DNA from: Boswellia sacra | Taxonomy: Eukaryota; Streptophyta; Magnoliopsida; Sapindales; Burseraceae | Assembly (NCBI GenBank): GCA_013180625.2 | Contig: SNVD02004657.1 | Coordinates: 124,001 to 188,000 of the forward strand | Direction: 5' to 3' | DNA length: 64,000 nt | Shown here: one piece after another, positions 45,432 through 59,560 of the stretch | Layout of the letters: each line of letters opens with the position of its first letter | How positions within the stretch are numbered: position 1 is the stretch's first letter | The notes under the pieces: model-generated | Told to the model about the DNA's origin: nothing | What the model saw: the letters and a program-made list of their open reading frames with translations, nothing else | Databases searched by the model: none | Position numbers and translations under genes: made by a program

Positions 45432-47584
45432 CTATTGCCACAAATGGAAGGATGCACATGAGTATGTGTCCTCTGGGACTTGGAGCCCTGATTCACAAGT
45501 TGGCATCTCGAATCCGGCGTCTGTAGTAGCATCGTAACCTTCAGCCATGTATAAACTTATTTCTTCATCTGAAAACGCCTTTGACACAGTAAATCCAGGG
45601 CCTCTAGTGCCAAAACCTACCACCATGTCCAAGTCCTCCAATGGAAATGGCTCCTCCAATAACCTTCTGAGTTCGTTGTCTGAAATCTTTCTCTTAGAAG
45701 TTGTTACCATAACTTCAGGGTTTGTAGATACATAACCATTAACCGTGTTTAATCCCAACATTGAAAATGGCTGCTGCAATGAACTGTGGACTTCTTCATC
45801 TGTAAAGTCCCCATGAAAAGTTGGTGTCTGGGATCCTGAGTCTGTGGTAACCGCATAATCTTCCACCATGTCTAAACCCTCCATTGGAAGTGGCTGCTCC
45901 AATGAACTTTGGAGTTCTTCATTTGCAAAGCTCCCATGAAAAGTCGGTACCGTGAATTCGGGGTCTGTAGTAGCTCCATAACCTTCCACCATGTCCAAGC
46001 CGTCCATTGGAAATGGATTCTCCAATGAACTTTGGAGTTGCTCATCTTCAAACCCACCATGAAAAGTTGTTACCAGGAATCCAGGGTCTCTGGTGGCCCC
46101 ATAAGCTGCCACCATGTTTAAGCAGTCCACTGGAAATGGCTGTTCCAATGAACTTTGGGATTCTTCATCCCTAAAGCCCCCATAAAAGGTTGGTAATATG
46201 AATCCAGGGTCTGGGGTAGCTCCATAACCTTCCAACATGTCTAAGCCCTCCATTTGAAATGGTTGCTCCATTAAACTTTGGAGCTTTACAAAATTTTCAG
46301 ATAAATCAAATTTCTCGGCTGTGGTCTGGTTTATATATATTTCACCACAAGAATGAGGGCTTGGTGAAGAAAATTCATGAATGGATGATTGTGTTGGGGA
46401 CATCGGAGTTGCCTTACAACCATCCAACTTTGATGATTTTGGAGCATTGGGAAGCAAGAAATCAACATAAGAGATGGGATTTGTCTGTAGATTGGCTTCA
46501 ATATCATTGGCTCTTTGGGTTTCTTGATCAGAACTAGTTGGCACCAAGTTGTTCTGCGAGCCCTTCTTTAAGCGGCTGTTCCAGTGATTTTTGATCTCAT
46601 TGTCTGTTCTTCCAGGAAGTCTTGCTGCAATAGTGGACCATCTGAAATAGAGAAAACAAATTCTATTATGTCTTTGGGAGGCATAATAGCTAAGAACTTC
46701 ATGCGTAATTGCAAAAAAGTATTGAAATATGCATGCACTTCAGATAATTAATCTGAGTATAACTTTGTACAAATCCCGAATTAAGTGAGTATTAATAATT
46801 GTTCCTGTTTTACTATTGATCTCATTTGACAAGTGAGATATATTATCATCCGCTAAGGCTGCACTACGCATGAGAAGTTTTGCGAGTATAGCTCATGCAC
46901 ATTCCACATGAGCATAAGACCACAATTAATATAGCAATTAATGAAATGCCATTTCATGAGTTCAAAGTATGATTTAATTTGAAATACACCCTATAAAACG
47001 AGTTTTTTTGTTCTTTCATCTTGTTATCGAAGACCCGGCAGATTCCAATCATACACATGTATAGCTGCCTAAGGTTGTTGTGTAACTTTTACATAAGATA
47101 TACTCTAGTACGTTGAACTATCATTTTGTGAAGATTACTTGAAACTAATTAACCTGTACTGAAGGAAAAAAATTCTTAGCGAATTAACTTCGAAGTTCAT
47201 TATAATAAAATTAGGTCCTGGAAACCATGGAAAGAAAAGATAAAAAAGCTTGATAAAGAAAGATCATGTCAAGTACTTCAAATTACATGAATCCAAGCAT
47301 GCATCTCGATGAGATGAGGGAGCTAATGAGAGGTATTAATCTGATGTTTTAAGTCATGCAAAATAACAAATACTAATTACTATCTAAAGATCATAAATAT
47401 TTACTTACCGATTTCCCAGTTCTCCACGCAACCTGATTATGATTTCATCTTCTTCTTGACTGAAGTTTCCATGCCTTATACCTGGCCTTAGGTAATTCAT
47501 CCAACGAAGCCTACAGCTCTTCCCAGATCGCAACAAACCTAGAACAGAAGAAATCAGAAATAAACAAATTAAGGTTAAGCACGG

Positions 47585-47670
<86 letters not shown>

Positions 47671-47894
47671 CTCGATCAATTTCATTAATATTCATATAAT
47701 TTCTGACCACTTAATTATGTGCAAATTAGGTTTCAGCTGGTTTCTTCCTTACCAGCAGCTTTTGCCATCTCAGTCCAATTCCAAATGCGATATCTGTTAA
47801 TATAAGCTATCAATTTCCGGTCTTCTTGAGGACTCCAAGGGCCTTTTTTCAGAAATGTCTTCTCACTCTCAGTACAGACTTGAGGCTTCACCAT
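45432..47894 (-). CDS. R2R3-MYB transcription factor with a six-unit repeat C-terminal tail
   Basis: Nuclear DNA-binding transcription factor. Three exons on the minus strand (47,894-47,753; 47,538-47,409; 46,641-45,432) give 493 residues, with the 130-bp middle exon typical of plant R2R3-MYBs. R2 spans about 18-68 ([18 protein letters not shown].. and WMNYLRPGI). R3 follows to about 120 ([13 protein letters not shown].., [20 protein letters not shown]). The MYB domain looks closest to the MYB13/14/15-type subgroup, a weak call. From about residue 213 the tail is six imperfect 36-42-residue repeats, consensus [41 protein letters not shown], ending [14 protein letters not shown] paralogue lies 9 kb upstream on the same strand. 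The first intron contains AT and GA microsatellites. Confidence 0.93.
47588..47666. repeat. Compound AT/GA microsatellite in the first intron of MYB gene 1
   Basis: A pure (AT)n tract (about 47,588-47,617) runs directly into a (GA)n tract of more than 20 units (about 47,618-47,666). Confidence 0.95.
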
Positions 47895-48775
47895 CTCTGG
47901 TGGCTAATCCAACTCACTTCCAACTTCTTAACCAAGATTAAAACGCAGCGGGGTCATTGGACTCTTAATTGCTATTTATATATTTGATCCAATTAAAAAA
48001 AAAAACGTGTTTCAATGTTCTAAATATTTCAATGATTACGTGACTTTCAAGGAAGAAGCTAGCCATGAATATATTCAACAGTAGAGGGTCCCACATAAAC
48101 ATAGATAACATTTGATAATTCTGGCCAATGATTGACAATTATGGAGGACAATCTACAAAGTCAATCGATCAGCCTAATTCCTAAGATTGCATAGCTCTAT
48201 TCTGATTAATTAGTATGCATAAATCTTGGTTTTTCTTTCAGCCCTTTGCAATTAAAGTTTTTAATCTTTTGTTATCTATCAGAAATATTGTAACAATTTT
48301 TACTGCGACTAACTTTTTAATGATCATTATTCCCTGCATAAATAACTAATAGTTCCTCAAATATCTTGATCTATATATTTCACAAATTATACAATACTAT
48401 TTCTCTTTGCTTAAAATTTAATTAAAATGGTTAGTTGTCATACTAGATTTCTGCAATTATATGATATTAATTATGTTTTCTTTTTGTATTCTTTATTCTC
48501 TGTCAATGAAGAGTACTATGAAGGTGGTATGCTTGTAATTTGAGCTTTTGCTTATTCTTTTAATTTCCCTCGTTTGTTGTAAACAAAATTTTCCTTTTTT
48601 CAAACTACCAGATTATGCTGCTTAATTAACCTTCATTATAGTAACGAACCATTTGATTGGTTTTATCATTGAATTAAAATTTAATTTCTACAATGATGGC
48701 TGGTGACGTCCCAGTACTTAGGTCAGCAGTCTTTTGGAAATCATATGCAGATAAAGAAAAAATATATTTATATAC

Positions 48776-48983
48776 ACGGGTCATTCTACAGTACATTTGT
48801 TGTACCGGTATATTTTTATAAAATAAAAAAATATAAAAAAATATATAAAAATTGTAAATAAATCTTTTTATAATATTTGTAATTTTTTATTGTGTTTATA
48901 ATTTTTATATAAATATTAAATAATTTTTATACAAAAAATTCACAAAAATGTACAGTACATGAAATGTACCGTAACATTTTTCA
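48776..48983. mobile_element. Small inverted-repeat (MITE-like) element
   Basis: The left arm GGTCATTCTACAGTACATTTGTTGTACC... is mirrored at the right by GTACAGTACATGAAATGTACCGTAACATTTTTCATG. The arms are similar over roughly 35 bases, with an AT-rich core between. No clear target duplication was found. Confidence 0.55.
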
Positions 48984-51900
48984 TGTATATTATACAAAAG
49001 CAAGTTGTTTTATGAAGGAATAGAAAATTAATTTGAAGCCGACAAAAGAGTAGTACACTCGTTTTGAAAATTCATAGTGTTTGGATAATCTAAATCCCCA
49101 AAAATTAAAAATTGTATGTGGTGAAGAAAATTTTAGTAAAAGCATAAGCACTCAAAAATAAATTAAACAATAAATGAGAAAAAGACTGCTAGATAGATGA
49201 TTGCAACTTTTTTTGCGAGGTGTGGCAGACTTTTGGCTGGTTTTCACCATAAAAAATGACCGCGTCAGATTTCAATAAACAAATGATTGACAAAACAAGC
49301 ATAAGTTTATAATAATTTATTAAATATTTGGTAATTGAGTGCGTAAGAATTTTATGAAGGTTGACAACAATTAGTTGAACAACTGTGGGCTTGCAAGTTT
49401 CCGAGAAACAAGAAATTGGAAAAAAGGTGCATTTCACATGTTGATATGTGATTGCAGTATTAACACAAGCATATTGAAATCTCCAATAAACACTCGAGGT
49501 GTCAAAGTCCATTCTGTCGTCTGTGGCATTATCCTTGACCAGTCAACCTGGTATCTTCATTTTCGTACAGAAACTAGGTTCGGTAATAAGAAATTCGTTT
49601 TTATTTCTGGAAGCAACCAAAAATGCATTTGAAAGTGCATTTGGTTGTTTGCAAATGAAATAATTTAATGGAATGTGGAATATTGGTATTACACATAAGA
49701 CATTAGTTAGTATGCAGCACAAGCATCGGAGGAAATAAGTAAACTGGGAAAAATTGCATATTTCTTTCCAATTGGCTCATCAAATTTATCACGAGGAAAT
49801 TGACTTTAAAAGTCAACAGGGTTTATACTATAGTTATAACAAACAAGGTTTTAATGTTAACGGCTTAATGTTATACGACAAGAATGATCTTTTATGGGAT
49901 TGGAAGAGGGAAGAAAAATTATGGACACGTCTTTTACCCGGCACGCACCAGCAGTGACAAACGGTACTGTCTTTGAAAATTGACCTTTGAAAGCACGTAG
50001 ATAGACACTGCTTGTGCTGTCTTTCGTGGTTATAAACCAGTAAATTTCAACCTTTCATTATTTTAATTTACTTCGAAAAGAGAATTAATTAATAGGAATA
50101 GCATATGATGTGATATTGGAATATCATTTGCGAGATAATTAACTTATCTTTTAATTACATGAACAACGAAGATAGATTAAGATGAAAAATTTTAAATTAT
50201 CAGTTACATCTTAATTACTCTCAAACGAAGCCTCTTCCTATTTATAATTTCCACTTTAATGCATCGTTAATCCGCATCTATAACGAAGTGCAGGCCAGTG
50301 GAATGTGGTACCAGTACAACGAACATAAAATAGCACAAATAGTACACCCTGTTTGATCATTTGTCTTTATTAAGTAATCTATCGAGGAATGAAATAGTAC
50401 ATATTAGGTGAGAAGAATTCTTCTTGACAATCTTGAACAAGCGAGTAGAGGAGACAGCCTGGCCATAATTGAACTTCGTGGAGAAGTTGGGAGACTCCTG
50501 TCAGGTTTTCATAATAAAAAAAGACCCATTTCAGACTTCTTATTGTAAGCTCAAGATTCATTGGCAGATGCAAAGAGCATCGTCAGCAGTTTAATTAAAA
50601 TAATAAACAAAACACGATTATTTATAAATCTTTCACACCCATGTAATTAAATAAGATTTAAATGAAAATTAATTACTTTGAACTGAATAATAGAGGTCGT
50701 AATATCACTTTAGAAAGTCGATAGAATACAGAGTAAGGACAACAGAAGAAGCGTATCAAAAGTTAATAGATGATCACAGTATAAGGATTGGTTAAATACA
50801 ATTAACTTGAGACTCTGCACAGGACAATCAAGTCAAAGTCCTTCTCTTGGCAATAGCCACGACGATTGAACATCAACTTGGTTCCATAATTAATCATAGC
50901 TTGAAGAGAGAATTAAAAGCGTATTATTTTGTTTCATCAGTTTGTTCAACATGATTTAACCTAATTATTGCCCTTATTTTTTAAATCAATTTCAAGTTAA
51001 TTATTATTTTTTTTTTCTAAACACATTCCCTTCCTTGGATGTCCGACGAGCACACGTGCCACCTAAAAGGCAGTCGTTAATGAAGACATATATACACAAA
51101 TTGAGAGTCCGACTATTGAGTAACATCAGTGAAAATTAATGAAGCTTTTGTCGTCGGAAATTAACAAATAGCTAGGTGGACTCAGAGCACACGAAAATAT
51201 TTCCGATGTTAATTTCTACTACTTCGACTCCTAATTTGAAAAACTAAAAACTCTAGGCAACAAAGACTATATGTAAGCTTTTCTCTGCGACTGTTTATTA
51301 ACTCCAGAATATGATGAAGATCACTCGATTTAGCCAGCAAAATAACGCTCGCTTGATCAGGAAGAAATTAAGTTGGAAATCATTGGACAGGGCTAGCATA
51401 TATAGAGGAATGATTTACGGATTAATAGCTCTAAGTTCACATGCAGCTTCCAATGGTCGAGACTGATCACCGCATGCACTTCACCACATCGCACAACCCT
51501 AGCTAGCCACAAGGTGCATGGTAAGACACTTATTGGCTGATACTGATACAACAACTCATTGACCAGCTCTTAGTTCTAATCCCAAAACAAACTTTATATA
51601 TGATAATATCCTGTTTGAATCTATTAAGATAAATCATGATGTTATTACAATTTCTCTTTCTTTATTAACATTATATATGAGATTTAATGTATATATATAT
51701 GTGTGTGTCCGCGTGCGTGTCCGCGTGCGCACGTCATTTATTCACTAAGTTACTGATATACGATTTTCCAATCAACAATTTCTTATTTGATTAATACTAT
51801 ACATAAACCCAACAAATTCATTAGTGTCCAATGAAAGAAATTCCACATAAAATAAACAGTACAGAAAGGTGCAAGTGTCATGGTAATTCATCATAGAAAG

Positions 51901-54692
51901 AAAATTTTTTATTTTTACTTTTAGAGTAATATTATATCTATAACTCATTTACAATCAACTTTTTATACAACTTGAGTTGACAAAATATTATTAAAAGAGG
52001 AAAAAATGAAAACAAATTAAGGAGATTAAATGCAATTATACATGGAAAAAATATTTTATCAACTTAAATTGTAGAAAGAGTTGGTTATAATAAATAAGTT
52101 ATAGGTCTAGTATTATTCTTATTTTTTATAATAAATTATTATTATTCTTGCTATATATATGAAATGAAATGATTGTGACTAATTATAATTTACGAGGTGT
52201 TAATTAATGTGATAATGTCACATATTGGCGTTCATAAACATTACTTGCCTTTGTTTCATTTGAGTGGCCTTTGAAAGTAGAAACTGCTTCTGTCTCTCGT
52301 GTTTATAAATCAATTAGTTTCCCTTTTGCGATTTTTACTACTTTTGATTAATTTATCATTCCTATTTCGGGAAGAATATTAATTAATCAATTAAACCGTT
52401 AATAAAATAACAATAACTACTTAAAGAGAATAGTATTATATGAATGTAACATATTATACAAAGATGTATAAAATACTACCTATAATGTATCACAATAATT
52501 TTTAAGATATTAAAAAATGGATAACCATTTGGCAAGGTTATTAAAATGCTGTCAATGGAAGGTAGCTCTTCATGCATCCTTCGATATTATAACTTCTGAA
52601 GAGTGAATTGACCCTGATTAGTTGATCATTCAATATCTATATGTAACAAATAAATAACCCAAACAGAAATCCAAACAAAGACGCAAGCGTAGGCGCACAA
52701 TGAACCTAGCTATGATAAATACTCTCTTTGAGGTTCACCTTTTAACACACACACACACAAACAAAAAAAGAAAAGGGAAGATTTTATTTTTGATTTTTAT
52801 TGTTAGACTTTAGCTGCAATTTTAGACTGGTTATGATTAATTTGTGGTTTAATGTAATTAATTTGTCGGACTCTTGTTGGTTAAGGGTGAAACAGAGACT
52901 TCGCTAGCTCTTATACCAACCAAAACGGCTGCCAATAATTTAAATCTCGATCTTAACAATGCAAGTATAAGCTTAAAATAGCACGAATAGTATACCCTGT
53001 TTAAACTTCATCTGTCTTTATTTAATAATTTATAGCCAAATTAAGTATTCGTATTATTGTTAGGTGAAGGAGAATTCTTTTTATTAAGCGCTAATCTAGA
53101 ACATATTAGAGAAGACAGCCTGGAGATGGGAATTTGTGAAGAATGTGAAACTTTGAGCGGGCATCCATCATCTATATTTCATTGTCCTTTTTTCAACTCA
53201 TTGACAATTAATACGTAAAAGATGAAATAAAATAAAAATTTCAAACCCTTTGACAATATGAAAAATAAAAAATAAAAAACTTTATATGTGCACTCCCTTT
53301 CTCTTGCACGTTTTCACCATAAAAAATGACCCACTTCAGACTTCTAATATACTCAAGATTCATCGACAGAAGCATCGGTCTAAAATAGACAAAACCGAGT
53401 AAGAATTAGATGAGAATTAATTACTTTAAGTTGAATTATCAAAGTCTAGCCCTTGGAAAGTAAAATACATAAAAACGAATTCAAGAAGAGGCGCGTAAAG
53501 ATTAATATATGATTAAAGACCTAAAAGTGTCGGCAAATACAACAGTATTGGAATAAAGTCTGCAACTGTAATAAGCTCTCAGGTCAAAGCACAACCCCTC
53601 GTGCTATAACCATTGACGATTCACCTAGCTGTTTTGTGTCCTTTCATAACTTAAAGAAAATATATACATTAGGGTTTATTATTATATCGTCGGTTTCTTT
53701 CAGATAAAAAGAACAATTTTAGTTCATGAAAACCGTTGTTTTATTTTTCCTTTTGTTTTCCAGAGCAACTGACTGCAAATTAAATCATTTAATTATTTCA
53801 TAACCTTAATAATTTGGTTGATAATTCTTCCTAAATATAAAACACTTACTTCTATAATGATCCTTTTTTTTTTAATCTCTTTCAAGTTTGGTTAATATCA
53901 TTTTCTATATATATATATATATACACATATACACGCGCGCGCGCGCACACGTACACTTTCTTTAATATCCGAGAAGTCAATGCGCAACCGAAGCCATAAG
54001 GTGCGCAGTATTGTTACGGCGATGCAAGAATCCGAATTTTGCTATATTGAGTAACATTCAATTCGATAAGTGACTATACAATAGTTGGATTGAAATTTTA
54101 ATCTTCACAAACAAATACTAGACATTAATGAGCAACAAAAATGGATATGATCCCATTTCCGATGTTTATATGCTAATACAGGCATGGACTCCAAATATTT
54201 CATCAGCGAGCTTAAATAGGTAATCTTCCTGATTTGCTAATCCAAGGGGTTAAAAGACTATAAGCTTTCCCGCTGCTTCTGTTAAATAACAACTCGAGAA
54301 TATGATCAAGATCATGACTCAATGCAACCAGCATATATAACATGGCACTTATTAGCTGATGGAGAAGGAGTTGGTGAGGTAAGGTTGTAGCTTCCAGTGA
54401 AGTAACTCTAAGTTTACTCTGTCTAATTCATGGCTGATTGAACATAACTCTTCTAATAACGACGGCGATTAGATCAACCAATTCCAACTTAAACCAATTA
54501 CTCCTAGCAATCTTTTGCATAGGCTTATGATAACTTATCATGGTTCTCTACCGCGATCTCTGTGATCAACTAATTAAGTACAAACAAATGATCAAGCCTT
54601 TGTATCCATGGATGCATCCAGTATCTGATGCGCCTTTTTTTAATATGTGCAATAATCGGCAAGGAAAAAAGAAAAAATAGTAAGGGTAGCAT

Positions 54693-55123
54693 GTGGCGGA
54701 GCCACATACGGTCCAGGATAGGCAATTGCTTCCCCGATGATCCCGTGAAATTTGTCCTAATGAATTAAACCAAAATTAGAATTAAAAATCACTATTCTTA
54801 ATATGATTTTTCTTATTAAAGCTTATAATAACCCTCCTTGAATCTACCAAATATCAATTCGTGCTAATTAAATATAATTAAATAGTTCTTGGAAAAAAAA
54901 AAAGCATGCGTTTTAATTAAATTTACACATCTTAATAAATGGTGCTCAAATTGTAACTTACACAATTCACTATTAATACTAGAATAAATAATGAATCTAA
55001 TAATATTTAATGTTCAACTAATAAAAACTTATTTAGATTTTACGTCTTTTTATGTCTTTTAATAATCATAATGAGGCTATTGTATAATTTTGACCCCTGC
55101 ACTAAATTCCGGCTGGCTCCGCC
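54693..55123. mobile_element. MITE-like element with GTGGCGGAGCCA / TGGCTCCGCC ends
   Basis: A 431-bp non-coding element begins GTGGCGGAGCCA and ends CTGGCTCCGCC, short inverted termini. It is flanked by TAGCAT on both sides (54,687-54,692 and 55,124-55,129). I do not assign a superfamily. Confidence 0.65.
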
Positions 55124-55905
55124 TAGCATCATTTTCTTCGAAATTGTTAATTAAATTTTGTGCTTTATCAAGAAGCATAGGGTTCCAATATTGGATCCTT
55201 AACATCTGACTTAAATTCTATTAAGCCTCATGAGTTCATCGTTTCTAGAGCAGCGCTGATCTCCAGATCTGGACAAAACAAAGCCAGTACCTCATTTGTT
55301 TTCCTAGAATTTCGTTTATTCTATATTCTGGAAAACGACTGGGGTGGGGTGGCATGAAAGTGCAAGTAACACATACAGAAGACAGCATGATCAGCCTGGA
55401 GATGATATATATATCTATACTAATCGAGAAGACTTTGGCAGTTTTGGAATGACTTATGGCCATTGGCCTTATCCAATTTAATCGTCAATTGAAACGTGAC
55501 GCGTAGACATTAATGAATTCAGCTTTGTTTCTTAACCAAAAATCGCTAAAATGTTTCTGTGGCAAAAATTTGCTTCCAGGGTTATTAAAAGTAAGAGGGT
55601 TTTGTCACGGTCTAAAGCTTTAGATCGATTTTCATCCACTATGTTGTTTAAATAAGAACATCGCGCTCTCAATCTTTTCATTTCGTTTTGATAATATTAT
55701 GGATCTAAATATTACTCATACGTGCGAGAAACCATATATATTGTATATATACATAAAACCATAGAGAACATCATGCAAGTATCCAAATACCACGATGCCT
55801 CTTATTGTAAGCAGAATTCAATATATAGTTATAACTATGATATATATCTGAAGAGGAGGAAATTGTACATTAAGTGCAAAACGACGCTATTAGATCCCAT
55901 CATCA

Positions 55906-57125
55906 TTAAGGTTCCATAAAAAAATAAGGCCAAAGATCATTGCCCCCATCATAGTATGAAGCACAGTAATATGTGTCCTCTTCGAGTCCCCTTTCATAAG
56001 AAGGCGATACCATAAATCCAGGGTCTGTAGCCGCATAACTTTCCACCAGATCTATGCCGGTCTCCATTGGAAATGGCTGCTCCAATAAAGCTTGAAGTTC
56101 TTGGTCTGAAATTCCAACCTGCGAATTTGATACCATAAATCCAGAGTCTGTAGCCCCAGAACCTTCTGCCATGTCTAAGCCCTCCATTGGCAGTGTCTGC
56201 TCTAATAAACTTTGGAGTTCTTCGTCTGAAATCACTCCTGGAGAAGTATACAACATAGAACCTGCAGGATCTGTAGTTGCGTAGCCTTCAACCATGTCAA
56301 AGCTTTCCAATATTGGAAATGTCTGCCCTATTGAACTTTGGAGCTGTCCGTACTTTTCAGATGAGCCGATGTTCTCAAAATTGGTCTGGCTTTCGTAAAT
56401 TTCACCAGAAGTATCAGAACTTGATGAAGAATAATCTTCAGTAGATCTTTGTGAGGACATCGAAGAAAAATCTTCAGATGGATTCTTCTGGTTTTTTTTA
56501 ATAGTAGCTGTTTGTGGTAGCACCTGCTTGTTCTTCAAGCATTTGTTCAAGCGGGTGTGCCAGTAATTCTTGATCTCATTGTCTGTTCTTCCTGGTAGTC
56601 TTGATGCAATAGTGGACCATCTGACATAGAGAAGACACAAATTAATGTTACCATTTAATTCTACTACAATTAATAAACGAGCCAAAAAACTCCATTATAT
56701 ATATATATATATATCAATCAATCATTTGCCTTAAATCCATAGAGATAAGTACTTACCGATTTCCCAGTTCTTCGTGCAACTTGATGATGATTTGGTCTTC
56801 TTCTGGGCTGAAGTTTCCACGCTTGACACCTGGCCTTAGGTAATTCATCCAACGAAGTCTACAACTCTTCCCAGATCTCAACAAACCTAGAAGAAGGAAA
56901 AGAAATTCAATTAAATCTAATTATTCATATAATATTTTCTCAATTCATAATTAAATCAGAAGTAAGATTTCTGGACGTTGTTTCCTTACCAGCAGGTTTT
57001 GGCATCTGAGTCCAATTCCAAATGCCATATCTATTGACGTAAGCTATCAGTTTTTGGTCTTCTTCAGGACTCCAAGTCCCTTTTCTCAGAGATGTTTTCT
57101 CACAGATCACTCGAGCCTTCACCAT
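55906..57125 (-). CDS. R2R3-MYB transcription factor with a three-unit repeat tail, paralogue of MYB gene 1
   Basis: Three exons (57,125-56,990; 56,886-56,757; 56,620-55,906) give 326 residues with the same intron positions and phases as the gene at 45.4 kb. R2: [20 protein letters not shown] and [12 protein letters not shown]3: [22 protein letters not shown] and [21 protein letters not shown] Ser-rich linker follows ([20 protein letters not shown]). The tail has three repeats of the type [20 protein letters not shown] and closes with EDTYYCASY, the same C-terminal box as the paralogue. An in-frame extension upstream of the ATG at 57,125 has no ATG and was not used. It probably binds the same class of MYB sites; targets are unknown. 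Confidence 0.93.
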
Positions 57126-57962
57126 CTGTTCTGTAGGATAATCCAACTGAGCTCCAGTACTTTAATTTTGAACTACTTGCAGTGATATATATATCCTAGA
57201 AGAGGACTTGTACATAATGGTTCAACAGAAAAACGTGTTATGAAGTCTTGAGTTTTTCAATGATTACACTGACTTTCAAGGAAGAAGCCAGGCAAGATTA
57301 GTTTATTCAACAGAAGTGAGTGTCCTAATACATTGATTAATATTCCATAAACTAATGTCGTTTTGTCCTAATCTAACGTTCTTTAGGACGTTTATTCTTA
57401 ATTATTTATTTATGTAAATTTTCTAACATGTAAGCTAGCAGACAATTTGTGTAAAAGATAAGCAAACAAGATTTCAAAGTCAAGCATTATGGTAAAAAAT
57501 GGATTGCAAAACAACATCATTAATTCTAATTACGCGTCATATATATAGAATACCTAGTTACCTACTAAGATATCATCGACAGAAGGATACATCTAAAAAA
57601 TATCCGGCATAACATGTCACTACAGTGATGTGGTATGCCTGACCATTTATATTATATTATATGTTTAGTAATTGTCTTTTTAAATTTTTTTAGTTATCAA
57701 TGCTGAGTTAGTTTAATTTCCTTATTTTTCTCAAGTTAGTTATTGTATTTTTTTATCATCAGATGCTAGTTACTCATCTCCTAACTGAATAGGCTCGTCA
57801 AATGAGTGAGATGACTTGGTAAGATTGTCCCACGTAAGTTTTCGTCATGCATGAGGGCATTCTTGGATTTATATATGGATTAAAATTTTCCCCAAGTAAA
57901 AGAAAATAACATTAAAAAAAAATTGGCAGAATGTTGTACTTTGCCTAAATAATATGTATACT

Positions 57963-58031
<69 letters not shown>

Positions 58032-59519
58032 AACCATTTATCTATGTAAAGTTAATTATATATATAGCAACAATCTTGACAATAATTTCATTTACAAACT
58101 ATAGTTATCCTAATAATGTGTCAAAAAAGATTATTGATTTTAAAGATGAATAAAACAAATATACTCGTTTTTCAATATAATTACAATAAAAATTTTTACC
58201 TTTTAGCTAACTTTGGCGAAAAAAGATCTCTGACATTTATTATGGCACAAGTTACCTAACCCATAAATTATTGGTTTCTTAATCCTAATATATTAATTTG
58301 TTAATGTTTATAAAAATTACAGATTCTCGTCCGTAAATTTTGTGCGATAACATAATCTCCAGTTGATTAAAGAAGTGAAATATATATATCATCAGTTAAG
58401 AAGTAGCTAGCATATTTCTCAAACAACACATAGATCTATATGGGAATTGGAGGTAGCTAGGGACAAGAAATGAGGGCAATTGGCAGCTTCAGTATCAAGA
58501 TATAAATTAAATAATGGCGAGTAAACTTCAACTCATATATTAACGCAAAGAAACTGATTCAAATGTTCTCCCAGATGAATTATTAATATTATCACTTTCG
58601 ATAGGCTAGCTGGATCTAGCAAACCTCTTAACTAAAATGTCTCTGGATCAATTCAATAATTACTCCACGGGTATCGATATTTAGTACTAAGCTACACTTG
58701 CATATATTTCGTCTTCTTTTTTCTCTTAAGCTTTAGATTGGAAGCTGTTGTATTTGTACATGCATATTGTAAGTTGAATTTTTCTTATCCACAAACAAAT
58801 CACTGATTTATAATAATTACTTGAATATCATCATTGTATGCAATATTGGTCTATGTACCAAAAAAGGGGAAGAACCAGAAGCAAGCAAATATGTATGCTT
58901 CAGTATCAAAGTGTGTTGAGGATCTTAATTATCAACCAAATATGATGTCCCTCTTAGGAATTCGTCAAACACGTTGAATAGAAAATGCTTTAAACCCACA
59001 TGTTAAATACTGTGAAGATGGCTGGCGTCCAGACACTTACATCAGCAAGAAAAAAATTTACGTGTAAATCATTTTTAAATTAGCAAGTTGTAGCTACGGA
59101 TGAATAGAATAATATTGAAGAAGACAAAAGAATCACGCGGCAAGCGCTTGAACTGTACTTGTCCTTTGGATCTCTAATTAGTTACTTCAAATTTAAAATT
59201 TATAATGTTAAGAAGAATTCTTTACAAGTAATCAAGAATGTATTGAGTTTATCTCTTACGCGTGGGTTAACTTAATAATTCATTACTTATGTAATAAATT
59301 GGATTACTTGTTGTTCAATTAGTAATCGTCTTCACGTTAATAAGTTGTTAGCATTCTTAAATCTAGTAGTATGATTTTCATAATATATTAATCCCATACA
59401 CATGCAAAATTGGATTACCTGTATTGATGGATTAGTTATTTTATATATGTATTTATCAAAATAAAAGATTTTATATTCAAATATATATCTCTTGAGGTAG
59501 TGATACATATATCCCAAAA

Positions 59520-59560
<41 letters not shown>

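Larger units (their letters stand above)
47895..55905. other. Intergenic region between the MYB genes, with degenerate local duplications
   Basis: No intact gene is visible in 8 kb. Several phrases recur with divergence. TTTTCACCATAAAAAATGACC..TTTCAGA appears near 49,240, 50,505 and 53,310. GAGAAGAATTCTT..GAC and AGAAGACAGCCTGG appear near 50,410-50,460 and 53,070-53,125 (AGAAGACAGC also at 55,377). AGTCAAAGTCC..CCTCG-type stretches occur near 49,500, 50,830 and 53,580. A GT/GC-rich microsatellite lies near 51,695-51,730 and another near 53,930-53,950. Two MITE-like elements are listed separately. Confidence 0.55.

Noticed and set aside
45547..46537. + strand and alternative minus-strand frames across the MYB repeat tail
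   Set aside because: Shadows created by the 123-bp coding repeat of the MYB gene.
47539..47710. Ser-Leu / Tyr-Ile repeat peptide joined to the second MYB exon
   Set aside because: It is a translation of the GA and AT microsatellites in the first intron; the exon starts at 47,538.
49189..49957. Three overlapping frames between the MYB genes
   Set aside because: They lie in the recurring degenerate intergenic modules, have no motif and are not conserved as frames among the copies.
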